This document shows, one piece after another, positions 1-6,434 of a stretch of 6,643 nt of DNA. Origin of the DNA: JARICQ01 sp964428475 (GTDB taxonomy: Bacteria > Bacillota > Clostridia > Tissierellales > Tissierellaceae). A program made the position numbers and the translations under genes. Location of the stretch: positions 1 to 6,643 of the forward strand of contig CAYRYO010000077.1 of the NCBI GenBank assembly GCA_964428475.1. The letters run 5' to 3'. Numbering within the stretch: position 1 is the stretch's first letter; the number at the start of each line of letters is the position of its first letter. Below the pieces are notes generated by a model that was not told the origin of the DNA, ran no database searches, and saw only the letters and a list, made by a program, of their open reading frames with translations.

Positions 1-2297
1 TATCTATTACAGATGCTAATGGTGAAATGTTACCTTTTAAAGATGTAATGGGAGAACTAAGAGAAAAATTCTCAGGCTTAACTGAAGAACAACAAGCACA
101 ATATGCAGCTACCATATTTGGTAAAGAAGCTATGAGTGGAATGCTAGCAATAATAAATGCGACAGATGAAGACTATGAAAAGCTTACAGATGCAACAAGA
201 GAATATACAGGTACAGCTAAAGAGATGGCTGAAACTATGGAAGACAATCTCCAAGGTGGAATAACTAAACTTAAGTCAGCTTTAGAGGGAGTAGGAATAC
301 AGATATTTGAAATCTTACTTCCACACCTACAATCTCTAGTAGAAAAACTTCAAGAAGCAGTGGAGTGGTTTGCTAATCTTAGTCCAGCTACACAGGAAAC
401 TATAGTTAAGATAGGATTAGTTGCAGCAGCTATAGGACCACTTTTAGTTATTGGTGGAAAACTAATAGCTGGAATAGGAACTGCAATAACTGCTGTGTCT
501 ACTATTTCTGGAGCAATAGCCGTAGCTACAACTGGAGCCGCAGCAGCAACACCAGCAATAGGAGCACTTGCTACAGTCTTTACTGTACTAACTGGTCCAG
601 TTGGTCTTGCAGTTGCAGCAATAGCCACTGTAACAGTTGCTGGAGTTGCACTATATAAACACTTAAACCAAGAAAGTATTCCAGAAATTCAGCTCTTTGG
701 AGATGAAGTTTCAGAGTCAACTAAGAAGGCAGTAGGAGGTTTTCTAGAACTTAATGATGAAGCTACTATTGCTCTTAACCAGTTATCTTGGTCTGGCCAG
801 GAAGTAACTAAAGAAATGGCAGATAAAATAACAGGAAACTTCTCACAGATGGCAACAGATATTCAGTCGGGATTAGATAGCCACCATGAAGAATCTTTAG
901 GTAAAATACAAGGCTTTGTAAATAATAGCACATCTCTATCTAAAGAAGAACAAGATGGAATCATAAATAATATGAATGAAGGCTATGAGGAAAGAAAGCA
1001 AAAGGTAGAAGATGGTGAGGCTAGAATTAAAGAAATACTAGAAACTGCATCAAATGAAAAGAGAGGAATAACTAAAGCTGAACAGGAAGAGATAAATTCT
1101 ATCCAAGAAGAAATGGTGGAGACAGGAATTAAAGTCTTATCTGAAAATGAGGTAGAAGCCAAATCTATAATGGAGAGAATGAAAGCTCAAGCAGGAGAAA
1201 TCACTGCCAAGCAAGCAGCTGAAGTTGTTAAAAACTCCATAGAGCAAAAGGATAAAACAGTTAAGGCTGCTAACGAGCAGTATGATGAAGTGGTCAAAGA
1301 AATCATAAGGCAAAGAGATGAAGCTGGAACCATAACTAAGGACCAGGCAGATAAGTTGATAAAAGAAGCTACTAGGCAAAAGGATGACACAGTTAAAAAG
1401 GCAGAAGAGATGCACACTGATGTAGTAAAAGAAGCAAAGGCTCAAGCTGAGGAACATGTAAAGCAAGTGGACTGGGAAACTGGGGAGATAAAGACTAAGT
1501 GGCAGGTAATGAAAACTGATATAGCAAAGAAAGCTAAAGACATAAAAGAAGATGTAAAGAAAAAGTGGGAAGAAATAAAGAAGGATTCCTCTCAGAAATG
1601 GGAAGATATAAAAACTGATACAGCTAATAAATGGCAAACTATGAAGACAGATACTGCTACTAAGGTAGGCGAGATGAAAACTAACATTGTAACAAAATGG
1701 TCCGAAATAAAAACTGACACCCAGGAAAAGTGGAGGGATATTAAATCTGAAATAGATGAGAAGGCTGGAGTTATAAAGAAGAAAATAATAGACTCTATTA
1801 CAGATTCAGAATCAGAATGGGTGAAGAAAACCGCTTCAATGCTAACTACCACTAGAGAAAAGTTTTCATCTATGGCTAGTAAAGTATCTGAGTCATTTGC
1901 TACAGTAGTAAGCTCTATTAAAAGTGGAATCGATAAACTTATAGAGTGGAACAACCAAAGAGTGGAAGATAAGAAGGCTACCTTTACTACTGTATTTAAA
2001 GAAGTTAGAGAAAAGGTATCAAGTACAGTTTCAGCCGTTAAAGATAAGATTACAGGAAACTACAGTGGAACTAGCTTCTTTCAAGGTGGACTTACTATGG
2101 TAGGAGAACTTGGACCAGAACTTGTAGAACTCCCTAGAGGAAGTAAAATCCATAATGATAATGTGACTAAAAAGATGCTTTCTGGGGATAAAGGTATAAA
2201 CCAAACTATAGTTATCAACAGTCCAAAGCATTTATCACCTTATGAAACAGCTAGAAAGATAAAAAATGCATCAAAAGAATTAGCAATGGAATGGTAG
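1..2297 (+). CDS. Phage tail tape measure protein, TP901 family (5'-truncated by window edge)
   Basis: This protein sets tail length in siphophages and leaves through the tail tube at DNA ejection. The frame is open from base 3, and the residues before the first ATG (27) read like tape measure sequence (ITDANGE), so the true start lies upstream; 764 residues are visible. Counting from the Met at 27: the TP901 signature IFGKEAMSGMLAIINA lies at 30-45. Helix 75-125 leads into a long hydrophobic Ala/Gly/Ile/Val region at about 128-210, containing likely membrane-active segments. Five 44-residue repeats (258-477) and nine 11-residue repeats (491-589) form a charged helical rod. The C-terminus has the usual tape-measure ending: FFQGGLTMVGELGPELVELP (684-703), then a segment with SPKHLSPYETARK and a terminal ELAMEW. 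The next gene's ribosome binding site overlaps its TAG stop. No frameshift or internal stop is seen. The family call is firm; the missing length is unknown. Confidence 0.96.
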   Translation, partial: SITDANGEMLPFKDVMGELREKFSGLTEEQQAQYAATIFGKEAMSGMLAIINATDEDYEKLTDATREYTGTAKEMAETMEDNLQGGITKLKSALEGVGIQIFEILLPHLQSLVEKLQEAVEWFANLSPATQETIVKIGLVAAAIGPLLVIGGKLIAGIGTAITAVSTISGAIAVATTGAAAATPAIGALATVFTVLTGPVGLAVAAIATVTVAGVALYKHLNQESIPEIQLFGDEVSESTKKAVGGFLELNDEATIALNQLSWSGQEVTKEMADKITGNFSQMATDIQSGLDSHHEESLGKIQGFVNNSTSLSKEEQDGIINNMNEGYEERKQKVEDGEARIKEILETASNEKRGITKAEQEEINSIQEEMVETGIKVLSENEVEAKSIMERMKAQAGEITAKQAAEVVKNSIEQKDKTVKAANEQYDEVVKEIIRQRDEAGTITKDQADKLIKEATRQKDDTVKKAEEMHTDVVKEAKAQAEEHVKQVDWETGEIKTKWQVMKTDIAKKAKDIKEDVKKKWEEIKKDSSQKWEDIKTDTANKWQTMKTDTATKVGEMKTNIVTKWSEIKTDTQEKWRDIKSEIDEKAGVIKKKIIDSITDSESEWVKKTASMLTTTREKFSSMASKVSESFATVVSSIKSGIDKLIEWNNQRVEDKKATFTTVFKEVREKVSSTVSAVKDKITGNYSGTSFFQGGLTMVGELGPELVELPRGSKIHNDNVTKKMLSGDKGINQTIVINSPKHLSPYETARKIKNASKELAMEW
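798..1457 (+). repeat. Five in-register 44-residue (132-bp) repeats in the tape measure rod
   Basis: Five consecutive units of exactly 44 residues (tape measure residues 258-301, 302-345, 346-389, 390-433, 434-477) have no insertions between them. Each opens with a related motif: QEVTKEMA, TSLSKEEQ, RGITKAEQ, GEITAKQA, GTITKDQA. The last two are the most alike, with 20 of 44 residues identical by direct comparison, sharing QKD-TVK and VVKE. Each unit splits into four 11-residue helical turns, for example three successive segments starting VK in unit 4. The DNA copies are well diverged, so this is old duplication and not a recent tandem repeat. Confidence 0.85.
1497..1793 (+). repeat. Nine tandem 11-residue (33-bp) hendecad repeats in the tape measure
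   Basis: Tape measure residues 491-589 divide without gaps into nine 11-residue units of the pattern K-W-x-x-I/M-K-T/K-D/E-x-x-x, for example KWQVMKTDIAK, KWEEIKKDSSQ, KWEDIKTDTAN, KWQTMKTDTAT and KWSEIKTDTQE. Trp occupies the second position in six of nine units (492, 514, 525, 536, 558, 569) and Ala or Val in the other three. An 11-residue period suits a slightly underwound alpha-helical coiled coil. Regularly spaced aromatic residues are a known trait of tape measure proteins and are thought to contact the tail tube subunits. Confidence 0.9.
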
Positions 2298-2303
2298 GAG
2301 GTG
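2296..2303 (+). promoter_or_regulatory. Ribosome binding site that decides a TTG start for Dit
   Basis: AGGAGGTG is a near-complete anti-16S match, and its AGGAGG core lies 7 bases before the TTG at 2309. The in-frame ATG at 2291 has no such site in front of it. The tape measure TAG stop (2295-2297) is part of the site, so termination and re-initiation are tightly coupled. Confidence 0.85.
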
Positions 2304-2308
2304 AAGAT

Positions 2309-3139
2309 TTGAGTGTAGTTATTACAAACATTAATGGAGAGAGTATAACACTTGGAAATGCTGCTCCTATATTTCTAGAATCAATTGATGGAGTAGGAAA
2401 TGTAGGAGTAGAACTAGAAAACCAAAAGTCACCAAATCAAGATGGACTAACTTATATAAATAATACATTCTCATCTAGAGATATATCTCTTGAGGGAATC
2501 ATTATTTCTAAAGACAACCCTGATGAAGTGGTGAAGATAAGAAGAAAAATACAAAAGGTGCTCAATCCAAAACTAGGTGAAGTAACCATAACTTATCTAG
2601 ACAAACAGATAAAAGCCATAGTAGAATCAACTCCAACATTTCCTGCAGCAGGAAGAGGATTCTTTTATCAGAAATATTTAATTAATCTAATTTGTCATAG
2701 TCCATTTTGGCTTGATCCTTTCCTTGAGAGTAGAGAGATGTCATACATTATGGGTGGAATTAAGTTTAACTTAAATCTTCCTAGCAAGTTTTCAAGCAGA
2801 GGATTTAAAAGAAAAGCAATTAATAGTGGTGATGTAGATACTCCAGTTAAAATAGAATTTATTGGCCCTGCTACAAATCCATCAGTTACAAATGAAACTA
2901 CAGGTGAAGTAATCCAGGTGAATAGAGAGCTGGTAGTAGAAGATGTATTAACCATATCCACTTCTTTTGGAGAAAAGTATGTAAGGATAAATGGGGAGAA
3001 TGCCTTCCACTATATAGATCTTGATTCTTCATTTTGGAGCCTAGTTCCAGGGGAGAATATCTTAAGTTATAAAAGTAATAATGACAGTATTAATACAAGG
3101 GTAAAAGTTACATGGAAAAATAGATACATTGGACTTTAG
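2309..3139 (+). CDS. Distal tail protein (Dit), phage tail family / Sipho_tail
   Basis: Dit forms the ring joining the tail tube to the baseplate hub in siphophages of Gram-positive hosts. Starting at TTG 2309 gives 276 aa, within the normal range for the family. The N-terminal Sipho_tail domain shows the typical motif SSRDISLEGIII (about 55-66), followed by a helix rich in basic residues (KIRRKIQKVLNP) and a strand ending in LICHSPFWLD (127-136), a family hallmark at the domain boundary. The C-terminal part has NSGDVDTPVKIEF (172-184), TNETTGEVI (194-202) and WSLVPGENILSY (243-254). These match the beta-sandwich (galectin-like) second domain found in Dit proteins, including the usual 'pGeN-x-x-x-Y' close. 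It sits directly after the tape measure gene, the conserved position for Dit. An alternative ATG start at 2291 would add six residues but lacks a ribosome site. Family call confident; symbol left blank because naming varies between phages. Confidence 0.92.
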   Translation: MSVVITNINGESITLGNAAPIFLESIDGVGNVGVELENQKSPNQDGLTYINNTFSSRDISLEGIIISKDNPDEVVKIRRKIQKVLNPKLGEVTITYLDKQIKAIVESTPTFPAAGRGFFYQKYLINLICHSPFWLDPFLESREMSYIMGGIKFNLNLPSKFSSRGFKRKAINSGDVDTPVKIEFIGPATNPSVTNETTGEVIQVNRELVVEDVLTISTSFGEKYVRINGENAFHYIDLDSSFWSLVPGENILSYKSNNDSINTRVKVTWKNRYIGL

Positions 3140-3147
3140 AAAGGAGG
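3140..3147 (+). promoter_or_regulatory. Ribosome binding site for the TTG start at 3154
   Basis: AAAGGAGG begins directly after the Dit stop codon and lies 6 bases before TTG 3154, supporting this non-ATG start. The start context TTGAGTG is identical to that of the Dit gene. Confidence 0.85.
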
Positions 3148-3153
3148 AATACT

Positions 3154-4209
3154 TTGAGTGAACAGTACAGATTCTTTGATTCAATAGATGGAGAAGATGA
3201 AAGGTTTTATACAGCAGATGAGTTTGCAGAGTACTTTAGGCAGTTTATTAGAAATGGTATTTTTACTGGTGGGGATAATTTAAAAGTTGGGGCTAAGGGT
3301 CAGGATATGAAAGTATTTATTAAACCAGGCTATGCATGGCTTGAAGGTTATCTTTATAAAATAGATATTGAGCCCTTAACATTAGAACATGACATAGCAG
3401 ATGCAGAATTAAATAGAATAGATAGAATTGTAATTCGCCTTGATAAGTCTTTGGAGAAAAGATATGTCAAGGCCTTTGTTTTAAAGGGAGAAGCAGCTGA
3501 AATACCTACGGCACCAGATATAACTCGAAATGAAAACATATATGAAATGGGCCTGGCTCAAGTAGAGATTATTGGTGGAAAGAGTTTTATTGAGAATTAT
3601 CAAATAACTGATGAGAGATTAAATAGTGAAGTGTGTGGAATAGTAACCCATTTATTTGAACAAGTAGATACGACTGCTATCTATCAAGAATGGATTAACT
3701 ATCTAAATGCTAAGAAGATAGAAGGTGATGATAGGCTACTAAGCTGGCAAGATTATTTAATGAGGAAAGAAATTGAAGTAAACCAGGCTGTAACTGACTT
3801 TATATTCTTCTTGCAGGATGCTGAAGATGGAGACATTACAAGGTGGTTGGAGGATTTCAAACTATTAATACAAGTAGAATGGCAGCAATGGTTTGATGAG
3901 CAACAGACGGAAGGCTTCATGATGTTAGGTGACGGTCAAAGATTTGTAAATAAACACAGCTCATTAAATCAAAGAGTAGACACTAGAAAAGAGGAATTTA
4001 TATATGACAGTACTGGAACTCTAATTAAAGTAATAGAAAAGGATGGAGGATTTATTGTAAAAGATACACAGCTAGAATACGATTCAAATGGAGATCTTCT
4101 TAGAATTGTTGAAACTATACCTGGCCCTGCAACGGATAAAGTCATCACCCAGTATTTAATATATGATCTCAAGGGAGATTTACAGAGAGTCGAAAGGAGT
4201 GTGAACTAG
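3154..4209 (+). CDS. Baseplate / tail-fibre adaptor type structural protein with C-terminal YD-like repeats
   Basis: A 351-aa protein of a type common downstream of Dit in Clostridia and Bacilli phages. Residues 1-150 contain the recurring pattern FFDS-x-x-GEDERFYTADEFAEYF (7-28), then NGIFTGGDNLKV, a Gly-rich strand (PGYAWLEGYLYK, 58-69), and NRIDRIVIRLD (87-97). This resembles the N-terminal module of upper-baseplate (BppU-like) proteins that dock onto the tail tip. A linker with DERLNSEVCGIVTHLFEQVD (153-172) is typical of this family. Residues about 170-255 are helical and rich in Trp and acidic residues, possibly a trimeric stalk. Residues 281-351 carry three YD-x-x-G-x-L repeats. No catalytic motif is seen. 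Its place between Dit and a large fibre-like gene supports a peripheral baseplate role. The family-type resemblance is from memory of such proteins; the exact function is inferred. Confidence 0.72.
   Translation: MSEQYRFFDSIDGEDERFYTADEFAEYFRQFIRNGIFTGGDNLKVGAKGQDMKVFIKPGYAWLEGYLYKIDIEPLTLEHDIADAELNRIDRIVIRLDKSLEKRYVKAFVLKGEAAEIPTAPDITRNENIYEMGLAQVEIIGGKSFIENYQITDERLNSEVCGIVTHLFEQVDTTAIYQEWINYLNAKKIEGDDRLLSWQDYLMRKEIEVNQAVTDFIFFLQDAEDGDITRWLEDFKLLIQVEWQQWFDEQQTEGFMMLGDGQRFVNKHSSLNQRVDTRKEEFIYDSTGTLIKVIEKDGGFIVKDTQLEYDSNGDLLRIVETIPGPATDKVITQYLIYDLKGDLQRVERSVN
3994..4206 (+). repeat. Three YD-x-x-G-x-L beta repeats at the C-terminus
   Basis: In the 351-aa protein, IYDSTGTLIKV (283-293), EYDSNGDLLRIV (308-319) and IYDLKGDLQRVE (336-347) share Y-D-x-x-G-x-L-x-x-V spacing, separated by about 25 and 28 residues. 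The pattern resembles beta-hairpin YD-type repeats. The units are diverged at DNA level. Confidence 0.75.
4193..4199 (+). promoter_or_regulatory. Ribosome binding site for the GTG start at 4209
   Basis: AAAGGAG lies 9 bases before GTG 4209 and inside the end of the preceding gene. The last base of the upstream TAG stop is the first base of the GTG, so the two genes overlap by one base and are probably translationally coupled. Confidence 0.75.
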
Positions 4210-6101
4210 TGAGTTGGGCTAATTTTTCAAAGATAAGTCAAGCAGAAAGAAATATTTTAAAAGATCAAGGTGAAATAAAAAACCTAGTTAATAATATCCT
4301 ATCAAATCAAAAGCCATTTTTAATGCAAACTACAATTGCTGCTAGAGAATTTGAAGGTATTAATCCAGGCTTTAAGATAGATGGTGAAAGCTTAACATAT
4401 TCAGACCACATGGTTCCAGTAGCAAACAAGATAGATCTATTAAGCTCGGTAGATTTAATTCAAAATTTAGATGAACCAGAAGGCACTATAGATACTCAAA
4501 ATATTCATTATGATGATATAACAAACTGTTTTTTCATATCCTGCCTATCTTCAAATGCTGAAAGGATTCCTAATCAAAGATTTTTAATTAAGGTTTCAGC
4601 TGAAGATTATACAGTAATAGATAAAAAAGAGATTCCAGTTTTTCATTCAGATGTAAGTAAGACATTTGTATGGGATAGAGAAAACATTTATTTGTTAACT
4701 TATGAATTAAAATTCCAAGCTTATAGAAAAAGTGACCTAGAGCTTTTATGGGAAATAGATACAGTAGAAAGAAACGGATTTTTAGCTACTTGTGATGAAC
4801 TGGATATTGTTTTATTCAGAGATGGAAGTTGGTCATCTGCAAATGAAATAAAAGCCTATAATAAATCTAATGGAGTAGAAGTATGGACTAATAATAGCCC
4901 TACACAAAAACCTTATAGGATTATGGATATGGTATTGACCCCTGAAGGAAAAGCCATCTTATTTGGATCAAATGGTAATATAACAGGAGCAAAATGGTGC
5001 GAGTGGGATACGAAAGCGTCATCACCAGAAACATTCACATTTGCAAATACCTCCACCACAGACATGGCTTATTATAACTACACTCTAAGTCCAGATGGGA
5101 AATTTGCTATAGGTAGTAGGGCAGACAGTAATTATGTAGAGTATTTTATACCTAATTATGAGAATACAACATTAATGGCAAGAGCAATAAGTGGAATAAA
5201 ATATTCCGCTAGTATGATAGCTAGGCATACAACTGTCCCGAAAAACTATGCTAAAGAAGGGGGAATAATATATTTCTATAATTCAAATAGCAAGTATTGG
5301 GAAATCTTCCCTATATATATTGATAAAGATACTGATGGAAATATTCTAGAGATAAAAACCTCTGAAAAAGATTATAAACTTGAGGTTTTAAGTCAGAGAA
5401 TTTTTTATGGGAACAGTACTACTGAAAATCTACCAAACGTATTATATCCAGCTAGAGAAAAAGGAATGCATAATGGAAAACTTATGTTAAGAGCTAATGC
5501 AAGCACTGCTCCTGCTTCAAGAACAGGTACTTATATAGTATCTGATTATAAAAGTTTTAGTCATTCAGCTTCAGTATTTTATAAGCATATAGTAAATACT
5601 AAAGCTCCTGCCGATTTAAAAATATGGGCATTTGTAGAGGCAGACATAGATTTAAATGAAGGAGAAGCCTGGTATTCTTTTAAATATGATAATACAAAGG
5701 TAAGTCAAGAAAGAGAAATTGATGAATTTGGTGAAAAGAATTATGAGGATATACTCTACTCTGGACAAAGGTTAGTTTTATCAAATAGAACATTTACAAA
5801 GATGGTTAATCAAAGAGTAAGGGAAGTTCGTATAAACAATGCATTACAATCTGAAATATTATGGATTAATAAGATTGAGATTGATGGTAAACTTTTATTC
5901 TCTGAAGATTGGACTTTTAACAGAGATAATAATAGGGTGGTTAAATTTAATAAAGAAATAGAACAGGGCAGTGAGATAATAATTTATTATGACTTAAACT
6001 TTATAGAAGACTATCTTCCAATATACATCCATACTCAGAGAGAAGAAGACAGTAAAATACCACCAGCTATTAATGAAATAGTACTGGGCTATGAAATTTA
6101 G
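4209..6101 (+). CDS. Large fibre-like tail protein with a predicted central beta-propeller
   Basis: A 630-aa protein I cannot assign to a named family. Residues 1-35 are polar and helical (AERNILKDQGEIKNLVNNIL), a plausible oligomerisation or docking segment. Residues about 90-400 consist of alternating short beta strands with propeller-like cues. FQAYRKSDLELLWEID (169-184) and IKAYNKSNGVEVWTNN (214-229) fit the PQQ-like blade pattern, hydrophobic-A-Y-x-K-x-(x)-G/L-x-x-x-W. TPEGKAILFGSNG (244-256) and SPDGKFAIGS (294-303) fit the 'SPDGK' turn of WD40/YVTN blades. The C-terminal part (about 410-630) is beta-rich; INKIEIDGKLL (553-563) to GSEIIIYYDL (587-596) resembles a short all-beta module common in phage fibres. 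No signal peptide, membrane segment or enzyme motif is seen. Position between a baseplate-type protein and small tail genes suggests a peripheral, possibly receptor-binding, subunit. It is clearly coding; its role is inferred. Confidence 0.68.
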   Translation: MSWANFSKISQAERNILKDQGEIKNLVNNILSNQKPFLMQTTIAAREFEGINPGFKIDGESLTYSDHMVPVANKIDLLSSVDLIQNLDEPEGTIDTQNIHYDDITNCFFISCLSSNAERIPNQRFLIKVSAEDYTVIDKKEIPVFHSDVSKTFVWDRENIYLLTYELKFQAYRKSDLELLWEIDTVERNGFLATCDELDIVLFRDGSWSSANEIKAYNKSNGVEVWTNNSPTQKPYRIMDMVLTPEGKAILFGSNGNITGAKWCEWDTKASSPETFTFANTSTTDMAYYNYTLSPDGKFAIGSRADSNYVEYFIPNYENTTLMARAISGIKYSASMIARHTTVPKNYAKEGGIIYFYNSNSKYWEIFPIYIDKDTDGNILEIKTSEKDYKLEVLSQRIFYGNSTTENLPNVLYPAREKGMHNGKLMLRANASTAPASRTGTYIVSDYKSFSHSASVFYKHIVNTKAPADLKIWAFVEADIDLNEGEAWYSFKYDNTKVSQEREIDEFGEKNYEDILYSGQRLVLSNRTFTKMVNQRVREVRINNALQSEILWINKIEIDGKLLFSEDWTFNRDNNRVVKFNKEIEQGSEIIIYYDLNFIEDYLPIYIHTQREEDSKIPPAINEIVLGYEI

Positions 6102-6108
6102 AATAAAT

Positions 6109-6113
6109 AGGAG
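6109..6113 (+). promoter_or_regulatory. Ribosome binding site for the 56-aa gene
   Basis: AGGAG lies 9 bases before ATG 6123 in the 21-base gap after the large tail gene, and supports this short open frame as a real gene. Confidence 0.7.
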
Positions 6114-6122
6114 TGACCTTTT

Positions 6123-6293
6123 ATGACCAGTAAAAGATATGAGGATTTAAAAAGAAGAAGACAAGCAGAAAAAAGAGAATTAGACTTTAGTAAAAATGAA
6201 GAAAACAAACTAACAAATCTTGAAAATGAAATACAGGGATTGCAACAAGCATTAGCTGAAGTAACCATAATGATGATGGGAGGTGTTGAATAA
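6123..6293 (+). CDS. Small charged coiled-coil phage protein, 56 aa
   Basis: The protein begins MTSKRYEDLKRRRQAEKREL and is dense in Lys, Arg and Glu. From about residue 26 it has a leucine-spaced helix (NKLTNLENEIQGLQQALAEV), then a short hydrophobic end with three Met residues and GGVE. This suggests a single amphipathic helix or coiled coil. No signal peptide or enzyme motif is seen. Support for coding comes from its ribosome site, the absence of stops, and the TAATG junction with the next gene (last A of the stop is the first base of the ATG). Small helical proteins ahead of XkdX-like genes are common in Firmicute phages. Function unknown; a minor tail or assembly role is an inference from position. 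Confidence 0.75.
   Translation: MTSKRYEDLKRRRQAEKRELDFSKNEENKLTNLENEIQGLQQALAEVTIMMMGGVE
6278..6285 (+). promoter_or_regulatory. Ribosome binding site for the 46-aa gene
   Basis: GGGAGGTG lies within the last codons of the 56-aa gene, 7 bases before ATG 6293. It supports coupled translation of the two small genes. Confidence 0.7.
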
Positions 6294-6433
6294 TGGTATT
6301 TAACAAGAATTCAGGTCTAGTAAAGAATGTATGGGTTCCACTTATTTTAGCTGGAGTTTATACAAAAGAACAAGTTCCAGCCCTTGGTAACTTAAAAGAG
6401 GTAGTAGAATCTGTACTCGCAGGAATTGTATAA
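6293..6433 (+). CDS. XkdX-like small phage protein, 46 aa
   Basis: The 46-residue product contains KNVWVPLILAGVYTKEQVPA (11-30), followed by NLKEVVESVL. The W-x-x-x-x-x-x-G-x-YT-x-EQV arrangement recalls the small XkdX-type proteins found near tail-fibre genes in Firmicute phages and PBSX-like elements. The C-terminal half differs from classical XkdX, so the label is only 'like'. The hydrophobic stretch (VWVPLILAGV) is short for a membrane segment and more likely a buried helix. It overlaps the upstream stop at TAATG, has a good ribosome site, and is followed one base later by the next ATG, so it sits in the middle of a coupled trio. Its biochemical role is not established. Confidence 0.72.
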   Translation: MVFNKNSGLVKNVWVPLILAGVYTKEQVPALGNLKEVVESVLAGIV

Positions 6434-6434
6434 A

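Noticed and set aside
27..29. ATG at 27 as the true start of the tape measure gene
   Set aside because: The frame is open upstream to the window edge, the residues before it match tape measure sequence, and no ribosome site precedes it.
350..628. A 92-codon minus-strand frame rich in Ala, Val and Pro
   Set aside because: Mirror of the Ala/Gly-rich hydrophobic segment of the tape measure, with no start signals.
1137..1637. A 166-codon open frame on the minus strand
   Set aside because: It lies wholly opposite the tape measure repeat region. Its Phe/Leu/Ser/Tyr-rich, low-complexity translation is what the Lys/Glu-rich coding strand gives in reverse, and no ribosome site or homology cue is seen.
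798..1793. CRISPR array or recent tandem DNA repeat
   Set aside because: The periodicity (132 and 33 bp) is at protein level within an open frame; DNA copies are diverged and there are no identical repeats separated by unique spacers.
1592..1954. A 120-codon open frame on the minus strand
   Set aside because: Antisense to the hendecad repeats; its repeated 'VSVFI' pattern is just the reverse image of the 33-bp repeats.
2291..2293. ATG at 2291 as the Dit start
   Set aside because: No ribosome site precedes it, while TTG 2309 has a near-perfect one at ideal spacing; the N-terminus from 2309 also looks more like other Dit proteins.
6094..6122. Terminator or promoter in the gap after the 630-aa gene
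   Set aside because: The 21-base gap holds a ribosome site but no stem-loop with a T-run, and no convincing -35/-10 pair.
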